The position numbers and the translations under genes are program-made. From the NCBI GenBank assembly GCA_019347575.1, contig JAHWKY010000029.1:1-62438 (forward strand): a DNA stretch of 62,438 nt, written 5' to 3'. The DNA comes from Actinomycetota bacterium (GTDB taxonomy: Bacteria > Actinomycetota > Nitriliruptoria > Nitriliruptorales > Nitriliruptoraceae). Below, piece by piece: positions 50,977 through 59,563 of this stretch. The notes under the pieces are model-generated. The model ran no database searches and was not told where the DNA came from. It saw only the letters and a list, made by a program, of their open reading frames with translations. The stretch's first letter is position 1. The number at the start of each line of letters is the position of its first letter.

Positions 50977-51828
50977 ATGAGCGACGAGGTCGAGATCGAT
51001 CAGGAGGTCTACGACCGGCTGATCTCCGAGGGCAAGAGCGAGCGCATCGCGCGCGCGAAGGCCAAGGCGGCTGCCGTCCGCAAGCAGAAGCAGGAGGCGG
51101 GCGAGAAGGTCGGGCCTAAGTCCAAAGAGGAGATCGCCGCGGCTCAGGCTGCGCGTGCCGAGGGCGCAGACGCGGGCGAGGCCGCCGGGGCCACGCAGGC
51201 CGCCGCCGTCGCGACCGCCGAGACACCCAGTGGCCGGTTGACCCCCGAGCAACGCGCCGCGCGCGTCCAGGAGTCCCTCAAGTCCAAGGGTGGCAACGGA
51301 GCGGCGCAGTCCATCGGCGTCCCCGGGACGTCGGAGCACACCCACCGCCTGCTGGCCCTCGTGCCCCCCGCGGGTATCCAGCAGGTCCACAGCAAGCAAG
51401 CGGACAAGGTCTACACGTGGCCGCACCTGCTGCTGGTCGAGTTCGTCTCGCTGCTCGCGGTCGGGGTGCTGCTGCTCATCGTCAGCTACTTCCTCGACCC
51501 CATCTTCCGCACGCTCGCCAACCCCAACCTCACCCCCAACCCCTCGAAGGCACCGTGGTACTTCCTCGGGCTGCAGGAGCTGCTGCGCTACTTCCACCCG
51601 ATGGTCGCCGGCGTGACCATCCCCGGTGTGGGGCTGATCATCCTCGGGGCGGCCGGCTACATCGACAAGAACCCGTCGGCCAAGCCCGACAACCGCAAGT
51701 TCGCCAACCTCGCGTTCACGATGTTCCTCGTCCTGTGGACGGTCCTGGTCTTCGCCGGGTCGTTCTTCCGCGGCCCCGGCTTCAACTGGGTCTGGCCGTG
51801 GCAGGACGGCCTCTTCTTCGAGCTGTAG
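50977..51828 (+). CDS. Cytochrome b subunit IV-like (C-terminal half), with long N-terminal extension
   Basis: A 283-residue protein. The core, about residues 140-283, has three membrane helices and motifs LTPNPSKAPWYFLGLQELLR and FHPMVAGV that match subunit IV. The first 130 residues are a charged Ala/Lys/Glu-rich extension (coiled-coil-like, KAKAAAVRKQKQEA) that is much longer than in PetD. It completes the quinol-oxidation site with the previous gene. ATG start with GAGGAGG upstream. Confidence 0.9.
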   Translation: MSDEVEIDQEVYDRLISEGKSERIARAKAKAAAVRKQKQEAGEKVGPKSKEEIAAAQAARAEGADAGEAAGATQAAAVATAETPSGRLTPEQRAARVQESLKSKGGNGAAQSIGVPGTSEHTHRLLALVPPAGIQQVHSKQADKVYTWPHLLLVEFVSLLAVGVLLLIVSYFLDPIFRTLANPNLTPNPSKAPWYFLGLQELLRYFHPMVAGVTIPGVGLIILGAAGYIDKNPSAKPDNRKFANLAFTMFLVLWTVLVFAGSFFRGPGFNWVWPWQDGLFFEL

Positions 51829-51842
51829 GCAGGTGGTCTGAC

Positions 51843-52439
51843 ATGGCCAAGGCCAACGACGGTGTCTCCCGGCGGGACTTCTTCCGCCTCGGGCTGATCG
51901 GCGGGACCGCGCTGGGCCTCGGCGGTTTCAGCCTCGCCGCACTGGGGCAGCTGTGGCCCCAAGTAGGGGGCGGCTTCGGGGGGGACATCGAGATCACCGA
52001 CATGAGCGCCGACGGACTCCTCGAGGAGGTCCGTGCCAACAAGGCGCCCTTCGCGTTCCCGGCGGGGAAGATGTACATCATCGCGTGGGAGCCCAGCCTC
52101 TCGGGTGCCCGCGAAGAGTACGGTGAGGGTGAGCCGCACGTCATCATCGACGACGACAACGGCCTGATGGCGGTGTACCAGAAGTGCGTGCACCTGGGAT
52201 GTCGGGTCCCGTGGTGCCAGACGTCGCAGTGGTTCGAGTGCCCCTGCCACGGGTCGAAGTACAACCGCTGGGGCGAGTGGATGGGCGGACCGGCGCCCCG
52301 TGGGCTCGACCGCTTCCCCGCGACGATCAACGAGGCGGGCAACCTCGTCGTGAGCACCGGAACCATCCTGACCGGACCGTCCCGGACCGCCCGTGTGCTG
52401 CAGCAGGAGCCCGAGGGCCCGCACTGCGTGGACGTCTGA
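51843..52439 (+). CDS. Rieske iron-sulphur subunit of the b6c-type complex
   Basis: A 198-residue protein. An N-terminal Tat-type RR motif (SRRDFF) and one membrane helix are followed by the Rieske domain: CVHLGCRVPWC and FECPCHGSKYN hold the two Cys and two His cluster ligands, with the disulphide Cys pair. It accepts an electron from menaquinol and passes it to the cytochrome c subunit. Confidence 0.94.
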   Translation: MAKANDGVSRRDFFRLGLIGGTALGLGGFSLAALGQLWPQVGGGFGGDIEITDMSADGLLEEVRANKAPFAFPAGKMYIIAWEPSLSGAREEYGEGEPHVIIDDDNGLMAVYQKCVHLGCRVPWCQTSQWFECPCHGSKYNRWGEWMGGPAPRGLDRFPATINEAGNLVVSTGTILTGPSRTARVLQQEPEGPHCVDV

Positions 52440-52488
52440 TCCCTCCCACGCCGATCCCCAGCCACCGACCAGGAACGAGAGCCCCGGC

Positions 52489-53427
52489 ATGAGCCCACGG
52501 ACCATCGCGATCACGATCCTGCTCGTCGCGCTGGCGCTGTTCGCGATCGCCTACTTCATCGTCGGGCCCGGCAAGCGCCGCAAGGGCCCGGAGCGCCGGG
52601 GCGATATCCCCCTCGCGATGCGTCCGTACCACTCGGACGACGAGCTCGAGACGACCGGGATGGAACGGGCGATGGCCTGGGGTGTCGCGCTGACGCTGTT
52701 CGCGTCGGTCTTCCTCCCCGTGTACTGGCTGATCGAACCGGAGCGCATCGGGGACAAGGTCGACGACTACTACACGGAGGACGTGATCCGCGGCCGCTTC
52801 CTGTTCGCCGAGGCATGCGCGACGTGTCACGGCCCTGAGGCCGGTGGCGGGTCCGCCCCGAACCCCGATCCCGACATCAGCGCCCCCTGGCCGGCTCCGG
52901 CGCTCAACAACATCGTCGCCCGGTACGCCGACAACCCCAACGTGACCGACATCCGCGAGTTCATGCTCCAGACCATCAAGCAGGGCCGCCCCGGCACCCC
53001 GATGCCGGCGTGGGGTGCCTTCTACGGCGGGCCCTACATCGACATGCAGGTCGAGAACATCGTCGAGTACCTCCTGTCGATCCAGACCGGCGAGGACCCC
53101 GAGGCGGTGGCGGTCGCGGGTGCCAGCGGCGACGAGCTGTTCCAGGACAACTGCGCCCGGTGCCACGGTGCCCAAGGCCAGGGGTGGCAGAACGAGCCGG
53201 GGCTCGTGGGCCCGTCCCTGCAGGACGTGTTCGCGCGCTACGGCGCCACCGGCGAGGGTGGCGAGGCCGACGAGCAAGCGCGCGCGGCGATCGTCCAGGC
53301 CATCGTGCAGGGCCGCATCGTGCCGACCGGGGCGAGCATGCCCGCCTGGGGCGACGTGCTCCCGATGGACGCGATCGAGCGCATCGTCGAGTACCTCAGG
53401 ACGATCCAGGAGGGAGCGAGCGGATGA
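52489..53427 (+). CDS. Dihaem membrane-bound cytochrome c subunit
   Basis: A 312-residue protein with two membrane helices (residues 5-25 and about 61-81) and two C-type haem sites, CATCHGPEAGG and CARCHGAQGQG, in tandem mono-haem domains. Axial Met residues are likely in GTPMPAWG and GASMPAWG. It is the electron exit of the complex. The topology differs from the N-terminal signal plus two-haem QcrC of other actinobacteria. Its stop overlaps the next start (ATGA). Confidence 0.9.
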   Translation: MSPRTIAITILLVALALFAIAYFIVGPGKRRKGPERRGDIPLAMRPYHSDDELETTGMERAMAWGVALTLFASVFLPVYWLIEPERIGDKVDDYYTEDVIRGRFLFAEACATCHGPEAGGGSAPNPDPDISAPWPAPALNNIVARYADNPNVTDIREFMLQTIKQGRPGTPMPAWGAFYGGPYIDMQVENIVEYLLSIQTGEDPEAVAVAGASGDELFQDNCARCHGAQGQGWQNEPGLVGPSLQDVFARYGATGEGGEADEQARAAIVQAIVQGRIVPTGASMPAWGDVLPMDAIERIVEYLRTIQEGASG

Positions 53428-54383
53428 GGAACCTGATCCTGGCCACCGAGGGTCCGCTCCTCGAGCACGTCCCGGCGGACCACATCGCTGCGAAGCTGGC
53501 CATCCCGCTCGCGATCCTGTTCTTCTGCGGCAGCGTGTACGTCCTGCTCTGGGCCATCTACGGGGCGAAGAAGGGCGCGCTGGTCTACCTCACCGCGTTC
53601 TTCGGGTTCACCTTCCTGCTCGGTGTGTACTGGTGGTTCGGGGCGCCGGGTACGCCGGTCGCCACCGGACTGGTGAACTTCCCGGGTCAGCCCGGCGACA
53701 ACTACCAGGGTCAGTGGTTCCCCTTCGAGCCCGGTTCGGAACGGGCCGAGTTCTTCCCCATCTCCAACGAGGGGCTCGACAGCTTCCAGACCGTCGCCGA
53801 GTACGTCGGCCAGGGAGGCACACCCATCGGGGAGCTGGAAGGCGATCCCAACTTCTCGTTCATCTCGGGCGACCTGTCGCAGGGCCTCAACACGATGCTC
53901 GCCCAGTTCCTGCCGACCGATGAGCAGGGCACCGCGCTGATCGGGCCCGAACGCCGCGCCCGGATCGAGGAGGCCTTCGCCGAGCAGGCCGGCGAGCTGC
54001 CCGACGACCGCGAGCGCGCGAGCCCGTTCCTCACCGCGCAGGTCGCCACCGATGACGACGGCCGCGCTCTCGTCCGGCTCACCGATAGCAACGGCCACCG
54101 CGTCGCGGCGGCTCGTTTGCAGCTGCTCGCGAACACGGTGAACGCGGATGAGAACGTGGCGCCCGAGCGTGAGACGTTCGTGGTCGAGGAGCGCACGTGG
54201 TACGCGTTCAAGGACCCCGGCGCCCTCTGGTTCCCGTCCGCCGTGTGGACCGTGGTCTCGCTGGTGCTGTTCGCACTGTCGCTGTTCGGCCTCGACCGGA
54301 TGGAGCAGCGCGAGAAGGCCGTGGCTGCGGCCGCCGCCGAGGCTGAACAGCCCGGCGAGGCGCGCGAGCCGGTCAACGCGTGA
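53424..54383 (+). CDS. Membrane protein of the cytochrome cluster, unknown
   Basis: A 319-residue protein with two N-terminal helices (about 24-46 and 50-68), a large soluble region of about 190 residues, and one C-terminal helix near residue 285 followed by an acidic-basic tail. I do not recognise a family, and it has no haem or metal motif. Translational coupling to the cytochrome c gene suggests a novel subunit or assembly factor of the complex. Confidence 0.72.
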   Translation: MRNLILATEGPLLEHVPADHIAAKLAIPLAILFFCGSVYVLLWAIYGAKKGALVYLTAFFGFTFLLGVYWWFGAPGTPVATGLVNFPGQPGDNYQGQWFPFEPGSERAEFFPISNEGLDSFQTVAEYVGQGGTPIGELEGDPNFSFISGDLSQGLNTMLAQFLPTDEQGTALIGPERRARIEEAFAEQAGELPDDRERASPFLTAQVATDDDGRALVRLTDSNGHRVAAARLQLLANTVNADENVAPERETFVVEERTWYAFKDPGALWFPSAVWTVVSLVLFALSLFGLDRMEQREKAVAAAAAEAEQPGEAREPVNA

Positions 54384-54446
54384 GCCGCACCCCTCGGGGA
54401 ACCTCGGCGGGAACCTCAGGGCCGCGGTCACGTTGACGTGCCCGCC

Positions 54447-54995
54447 ATGAGACCCGCCCTCGTCACCTTCCTCCTGCTCGCGACCCTGCTGTCCGCGTGC
54501 TCGGGCGCTGGTGGCATCGAGATCCCAGGTCTGCGACCGGGAGCGGTCATCGCCCACCCCGAGGATCGCGTCGCTGCCCCGACCGATGCGTTCCCGCTGC
54601 TCGACGAGGACGGCGAGCTGTCCCTGGCTGACCTCGCTGGCGACGTCGTGGTGGTCAACTTCTGGGCCTCGTGGTGCGGACCGTGCCGTGCCGAGCAACC
54701 CGAACTCAACGACGCCCACAATGAACTGGCGGCTGACGACGTGTCGTTCGTGGGTGTGAACGTCCTCGATCCGGAGGCGAACGCCAGCGCGTACCGCAGG
54801 GAGTTCGACGTGCCGTACCCTTCGATCTTCGATCGCGCAGGCGAGTTCGCGGCGAAGTTCCGGGGCGTCAGCCCGCAGGCCCTGCCGACCACCATCGTGC
54901 TCGACCGCGACGGGCGCGTCGCCGTGCGGCTCTTCGGCGTCACCAGTGCCCCCGAGCTGCGAGCCGTCGTCGGGTACCTGACGGAGGAAGCGTGA
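54447..54995 (+). CDS. TlpA/ResA-like lipoprotein thioredoxin (second copy)
   Basis: About 182 residues: lipoprotein signal LVTFLLLATLLSAC, then a TlpA-like domain with WASWCGPCRAEQPE as the redox site and LPTTIVLD as the cis-Pro loop. It sits directly before ccdA and is the likely partner that keeps apocytochrome c Cys residues reduced. It differs from the copy at 48404. ATG at 54447 chosen; a GTG at 54438 is possible. Its stop overlaps the ccdA start by 4 bases. Confidence 0.87.
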   Translation: MRPALVTFLLLATLLSACSGAGGIEIPGLRPGAVIAHPEDRVAAPTDAFPLLDEDGELSLADLAGDVVVVNFWASWCGPCRAEQPELNDAHNELAADDVSFVGVNVLDPEANASAYRREFDVPYPSIFDRAGEFAAKFRGVSPQALPTTIVLDRDGRVAVRLFGVTSAPELRAVVGYLTEEA

Positions 54996-55831
54996 TCGCC
55001 CCGGACGACCGCCGCCGCACCTGGGCGCTACGACTCGGCGTCGTCGTCGTGCTCGGCCTGGGCCTGTGGCTGCTCGTCGACCGCCTCGCCGCGGCCGACG
55101 TGCGCGGGCTGATCGTCGACGCCAACGTCGTCGCCGCCGCGGGTGTCGCGTTCATCGCGGGGATCGTGTCGTTCGCGAGTCCGTGCGTGGTTCCGCTCGT
55201 GCCGGGGTACCTGTCCTTCATGACGGGCCTGTCGGGGGAGGACATCGTCGAGGGCGGGGCGGTGGCGAAGGGCAAGGTCCTGATCGGGTCGATGCTGTTC
55301 GTGGCGGGCTTCGCGATTCCGTTCACGATGATCGGCATCGCCATCGGGGCGCTGACGTTCCTGCAGACGAGCACCGTGGCACAGGTCGTCATGGGCCTGC
55401 TCGTCATCGCGTTCGGCGTCCTCATGGCGAGCGGTCGGCTGATGCGCGAGCTGCGTGTACTCGATCAGGCCCCTGGCGGCGGACTCGCAGGTGCCCCCGT
55501 CCTCGGTTTCGTGTTCGGTGTCGCGTGGACGCCGTGCGTGGGGCCCGCGCTCGGCGCCATCCTCACGATCGCCGCGGGCGGCGGCACGCTCCGCGGCGGA
55601 GCGCTCGCCTTCATCTTCGCGCTCGGGCTCGGGTTGCCGTTCGTGCTGGTGGGCGTGCTGTTCCGGCGCCTCAGCGGTGCGCTCGACCTGCTGAAACGCA
55701 ACGCGAGGGCCCTGCAGCTCGCCGGTGGAGGTGTACTCGCCGTCGTCGGCATCGCGATCGTGCTCGGTTGGTGGGACCGGTTCATCATCTGGCTCCGCCC
55801 CATGATCACGGGCTTCGAGCCCCCGATCTGA
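54992..55831 (+). CDS. ccdA: Cytochrome c biogenesis thiol transporter CcdA
   Basis: A 279-residue protein with one N-terminal helix and six core helices. The two redox Cys lie in FASPCVVPLVPGYLS and AWTPCVGP, the usual CcdA positions. It moves reducing equivalents from cytoplasmic thioredoxin across the membrane to the TlpA-like partner. GTG start coupled to the thioredoxin gene. Two hairpins follow before resB. Confidence 0.93.
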   Translation: MIAPDDRRRTWALRLGVVVVLGLGLWLLVDRLAAADVRGLIVDANVVAAAGVAFIAGIVSFASPCVVPLVPGYLSFMTGLSGEDIVEGGAVAKGKVLIGSMLFVAGFAIPFTMIGIAIGALTFLQTSTVAQVVMGLLVIAFGVLMASGRLMRELRVLDQAPGGGLAGAPVLGFVFGVAWTPCVGPALGAILTIAAGGGTLRGGALAFIFALGLGLPFVLVGVLFRRLSGALDLLKRNARALQLAGGGVLAVVGIAIVLGWWDRFIIWLRPMITGFEPPI

Positions 55832-55860
55832 GGGCCACTCGCACGGGTCATGCTGGCGCA

Positions 55861-55879
55861 GGGCGTCCCGAGGACGCCC
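55861..55879 (+). terminator. Stem-loop after ccdA
   Basis: A perfect 8-bp stem, GGGCGTCC and GGACGCCC, around CGA, 30 bases after the ccdA stop. Probable terminator without a U-tract. Confidence 0.5.
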
Positions 55880-55900
55880 CTGGCGTCGTTGCCGATCCTC

Positions 55901-55919
55901 AGCGATGCTCAGCATCGCT
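55901..55919 (+). terminator. Second stem-loop between ccdA and resB
   Basis: A perfect 8-bp stem, AGCGATGC and GCATCGCT, around TCA. With the hairpin at 55861 it separates ccdA from resB, which has its own promoter. Confidence 0.45.
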
Positions 55920-56011
55920 TCCGGTCGGCGCCTCGCCAGATGACGCCCTCGGATCGCCCTGCATCCAGCGGACCCATCCGGGCCGACCCTCAGATCGGGC
56001 CGTGACCCCGG

Positions 56012-56017
56012 TACCTT
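56012..56017 (+). promoter_or_regulatory. -10 element, likely leaderless promoter of resB
   Basis: TACCTT ends six bases before the GTG at 56024; no ribosome-binding site separates them. Confidence 0.45.
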
Positions 56018-56023
56018 CCTCGC

Positions 56024-57640
56024 GTGTCGCGCCCCGACTCCGCCCCGCCTCCCCAGGCCAACCCGCCGGTCCGTCACGGTCCCCGCGTTCCGGGGCCCGT
56101 CGAGACCGTCGTGTTCGCGTGGCGCTGGCTGCGCCGCATGCGTACCGCGCTGTACCTGCTCGGCGTCCTCGGGCTGCTGTCCATCGTCGCCACGCTCGTC
56201 CCCCAGCGACCCAACGTCCCCGGTACCGTCGCCGCGTGGCGCGCCGGCACCGAGGGACCGGGCAGGTTCGTCTCCGGCCTGATCGATGCCATCGGGGGCT
56301 ACGACGTCTACGGCTCGCGGCTGTTCCTCATCGTCTTGGTGCTGCTGTTCACCAGCCTCACCGCTTGCCTCATCCCGCGCTACCGCGCGCTGTGGCGCCT
56401 GCGTCGGGCGGTGCCGCCGCGCTCGCGTGACCTGTCCGTCCACCCCGAGCAGGCGAGCATCGAGACGGCCGCCCCGCCGGAGGAGGCGCTCGCGGTGGCA
56501 CAGGGCGTGCTCACCGAGGACCGTTGGAAGCTCCGCCCCGACGACGCCGATGCTCCGTCCCAGGTCGCGGCAGAACGAGGCCTGCTGCTACGCGAGGGCG
56601 GCAGCCTGCTCTTCCACACCTCGTTCTACGTCCTGCTGGTCGCCATCGTCGCGGGCCAGCTAATCGGCTTCAGCGGCCAGGTCGCGATCGTCGAGGGTGA
56701 ACAGTGGGCGGACGCCCCGGTGGGGTACTGGACCTACCGCCCGGGGCGGCTGTGGTCCGAGGCCGATCACCGCGGGTTCGTGCTCGGTCTCGAGCGGTTC
56801 GAGGTCGAGTGGACCGACGACGCGCAGCCGATCCTGTTCCGCTCGACCGTCGAGGTCACCGAGGCCGACGGGACGACATCGACCGAGACCGTCGGCTCCA
56901 ACGACCCGCTGCTCGTCGATGGCATGAAGGTGCTGCAGCTCGACTGGGGGTACGCCGCCCGCGTCGTCGTCGCCGCCGACGGCGAGATCGTGCACGACGC
57001 GTTCGTGCCGATGACCGCGACCGAGACCGCCGGGCTGTGGCACGGTGCCGTGAAAGCTCCCGCGCTCGATCCCGACCTCGGCCTCGACCTGCTGTTCCTC
57101 GCCAGCGCCCCGGAGGGCCTCAACGGTCCCGAGCCCACAGGCGCCCCGTGGCTGGAGGAGCCGGCCCTGCTCTTCGACGTCTACCGGGGCGACCTGCGCT
57201 TCGACCGGGTGCAGAACGTCAACGCCCTCGACACGACCGCGATGGAGCTCGTCGCGCAGACCTACCTGCGCGAGAACCAGGCGCTCGAACTCGACGGGAG
57301 CGTCCGCGTCGCGTTCCCCGAGATCCGCCGCTGGGTCGCCTTCCAGATCAGCGACCGCCCGACCGCGCCCGTCCTGCTCGTCGCGGCTGGCCTCATCCTG
57401 CTGGGCCTGCTGCCCGCGCTGTACGCTTACCGCCGCCGGGTGTGGGTCGCCGTGACCACGGATCTCGAGCTCGGACGAACCGTCGTGAGCCTCGCGGGGC
57501 GTTCGTTCCAGCGGCCCGAAGCCTTCAGCGGCGAGTTCGCCGAGATCGTCGAGACGCTCCGCCAGCGCCTGGGGACACCGTCGACCGGCGGCGAGGGCGA
57601 GCCGCGTCCCGCACGCGAGACCGAGGTGGTGCCCCGATGA
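56024..57640 (+). CDS. resB: Cytochrome c biogenesis protein ResB (Ccs1)
   Basis: A 538-residue protein with hydrophobic helices at about 40-60, 105-125, 195-217 and near 450, and a large extracytoplasmic domain with a conserved His-bearing region. YLLGVLGLLSIVATLVPQRP and LLFHTSFYVLLVAIVAGQLIG are typical ResB segments. With CcsB it forms the System II haem-attachment synthetase. The GTG start follows a -10 by six bases. The stop overlaps the next gene by 4 bases (ATGA). Confidence 0.9.
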   Translation: MSRPDSAPPPQANPPVRHGPRVPGPVETVVFAWRWLRRMRTALYLLGVLGLLSIVATLVPQRPNVPGTVAAWRAGTEGPGRFVSGLIDAIGGYDVYGSRLFLIVLVLLFTSLTACLIPRYRALWRLRRAVPPRSRDLSVHPEQASIETAAPPEEALAVAQGVLTEDRWKLRPDDADAPSQVAAERGLLLREGGSLLFHTSFYVLLVAIVAGQLIGFSGQVAIVEGEQWADAPVGYWTYRPGRLWSEADHRGFVLGLERFEVEWTDDAQPILFRSTVEVTEADGTTSTETVGSNDPLLVDGMKVLQLDWGYAARVVVAADGEIVHDAFVPMTATETAGLWHGAVKAPALDPDLGLDLLFLASAPEGLNGPEPTGAPWLEEPALLFDVYRGDLRFDRVQNVNALDTTAMELVAQTYLRENQALELDGSVRVAFPEIRRWVAFQISDRPTAPVLLVAAGLILLGLLPALYAYRRRVWVAVTTDLELGRTVVSLAGRSFQRPEAFSGEFAEIVETLRQRLGTPSTGGEGEPRPARETEVVPR

Positions 57641-58818
57641 CGGCAGCGGAGCTGAGCGAGACCCTGTTCTCGCCGGTCACGGTCGTGCTGTACGGGCTCG
57701 CGATGGCGGCCTACCTCTACGCCATGGCGTTCACCCGCGTGGACCGAGCCGAGGGTGATGCCGCCGTGGCCGGCGTCCGCGGCCAGCGGATCGCCACGAC
57801 CCTGGCCATCGCGGGCCTGGCGACCCACCTCGGTCACCTCGTCGCGCGCTCGGTCGCCTCGGGCGGACGGGTGCCGTGGGGCAACATGTTCGAGTACTCG
57901 TCGGTCATGGCCTTCGGTGTGGTGCTCGCCGGCGTCGTCGTGTTCCAGTGGCGCCTCAAGCGCCCCGAGGTGGTCGGGTTCCTGATCCTCGGCGGACTGC
58001 TCACGATGGGCGCTGCCGCGCTCGTGTGGAGCGAGCCTGGCCCGCTGGTCGCGATCCTGCAGTCGCACTGGCTCAAGATCCACGTGTTCGCGATCATGGC
58101 CGCGGCCACCATCTTCACCGTCGCGTTCATCTTCAACGGACTGTTCCTGCTGCGCGATACCGCCGAGCGCCGGGTCGCCCGAGCCCAGGAGGCCAAGCTC
58201 ACCGGATCGACCGTCGGCGCCGCCTACGACGCGACCGCGACCGAGGTCGCCGACCCCGTGACCCAAGCGACCGAGGGTCGACGCAACCCCGACGACCTCG
58301 AGGCCGTCGACCACGACCGGCTGTACGGCGACGCGTTGCGCGCCGCCATCAACCCGCTGTGGCTGTTCCTCGGCACGTGGGTCGGGACAGCGACCATCGC
58401 CTGGACCTTCTGGTACGCGGGCGACGTGAACCGGTTCTTCACCGTCAACACCGCGATGGCACTGGCCGCGCTGGTCGCGTGGCGCCTCGTGCACCGGCTC
58501 CCGAGCGCTGCCACGCTCGACTCCTTGACCTACCGCACGATCTCGTTCGGGTTCCCGGTCTGGACCTTCGCGGTCCTTGCCGGAGCCATCTGGGCCGAGC
58601 AGAGCTGGGGTCGGTACTGGGGTTGGGACCCCAAGGAGACCTCGGCCTTCCTCACCTGGATCGGGTACGCGGCGTACCTGCACGCCCGCGCGACACGGGG
58701 CATGCGTGGACGGGGTGCGGCCTGGATCGGCATCGGGGCGTTCTGGATCCTGATGTTCACCTACTTCACGGTGAACCTCGTCGTCACCGGCCTGCACTCC
58801 TACGCCGGCCTCCAGTAG
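57637..58818 (+). CDS. ccsB: Cytochrome c biogenesis protein CcsB (CcsA family)
   Basis: A 393-residue protein with about eight helices. The WWD domain signature is WGRYWGWDPKETSAFL, which binds haem at the outer face; His residues in THLGH, HWLKIH and HSYAG are the expected axial ligands. It exports haem and, with ResB, attaches it to CxxCH motifs such as those in the dihaem subunit encoded about 5 kb upstream. It ends the cytochrome maturation operon. Confidence 0.93.
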   Translation: MTAAELSETLFSPVTVVLYGLAMAAYLYAMAFTRVDRAEGDAAVAGVRGQRIATTLAIAGLATHLGHLVARSVASGGRVPWGNMFEYSSVMAFGVVLAGVVVFQWRLKRPEVVGFLILGGLLTMGAAALVWSEPGPLVAILQSHWLKIHVFAIMAAATIFTVAFIFNGLFLLRDTAERRVARAQEAKLTGSTVGAAYDATATEVADPVTQATEGRRNPDDLEAVDHDRLYGDALRAAINPLWLFLGTWVGTATIAWTFWYAGDVNRFFTVNTAMALAALVAWRLVHRLPSAATLDSLTYRTISFGFPVWTFAVLAGAIWAEQSWGRYWGWDPKETSAFLTWIGYAAYLHARATRGMRGRGAAWIGIGAFWILMFTYFTVNLVVTGLHSYAGLQ

Positions 58819-58840
58819 CCCTCGAGGGCACGGAGGGAGG

Positions 58841-59563
58841 TCACACCGCCCCGACGAGCACCGGCTCCGTCGTGGGCGCGGGTGACCCGCCCTCGGGCTC
58901 GATCGTCACCGCGAAGGCCTCGACACCACCCAGGTCCCCGTTCACCGCGAAGGTGACCCGTCCTTGCTCATCGGGCGTGAACAGCCCCGCCGGTACGGGG
59001 TCACCGCCTTCGAGGAACCACAGCTCGTACACGCGCGAGTCGGAGAGCGGCTCCAGTCCGGTCCCGATCAGCACGCCCTGGCCACGAGTGGGCGAGAACG
59101 CGACCCGCACGGTTCCCACGTCACCCTCGAGTTCGACCGTGTCGAGGTCCTCCGCGGCGAGCACCTCGGTGACCTGGGTGTTCGTGGCGTCGAGGTCGTC
59201 GAGGCGCGAGTTGAGGCTCGACACGATGACCGTAAGACCGAGTACGACCAGCAGGAACGCTGCGGCAGCGGCACCGAGCACCCGCGGCATCCACTCGCGG
59301 CCGCGGTCGATCGCCGCCACTTCCGTCGCGGGGCGCTCCTGGCGGACGTCATCGATCGCAGCCAGTACCGCGGCGCGCATACCAGCGGGCGGTGTCTCGG
59401 CGACCGCGCCTGCGAGCTGAGCCGCGGTCGTGCGCAGCTCGTCGACCTCCTGCTGGCAGGCATCGCACGAGTCGAGGTGACGCTCGAACTCGCGGCGCTC
59501 GTCGTCGGGGAGAGCGTCGACCGCGTACGCGCCGGTGAGGGTGTGGATGTCTGGGGTCGTCAT
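58841..59563 (-). CDS. rskA: RskA-type anti-sigma factor
   Basis: A protein of about 240 residues with an N-terminal zinc-binding anti-sigma domain (HLDSCDACQQEV, the H-x3-C-x2-C motif), one membrane helix at about 95-116 (VLGAAAAAFLLVVLGLTVIV) and an extracytoplasmic RskA domain (VYELWFLEGGDPVPAG). It holds SigK at the membrane until regulated proteolysis. It is encoded directly after the sigma gene, with ATG overlapping the sigma stop (TGATG); a GTG at 59566 is the alternative start. Confidence 0.9.
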   Translation of the reverse strand: MTTPDIHTLTGAYAVDALPDDERREFERHLDSCDACQQEVDELRTTAAQLAGAVAETPPAGMRAAVLAAIDDVRQERPATEVAAIDRGREWMPRVLGAAAAAFLLVVLGLTVIVSSLNSRLDDLDATNTQVTEVLAAEDLDTVELEGDVGTVRVAFSPTRGQGVLIGTGLEPLSDSRVYELWFLEGGDPVPAGLFTPDEQGRVTFAVNGDLGGVEAFAVTIEPEGGSPAPTTEPVLVGAV

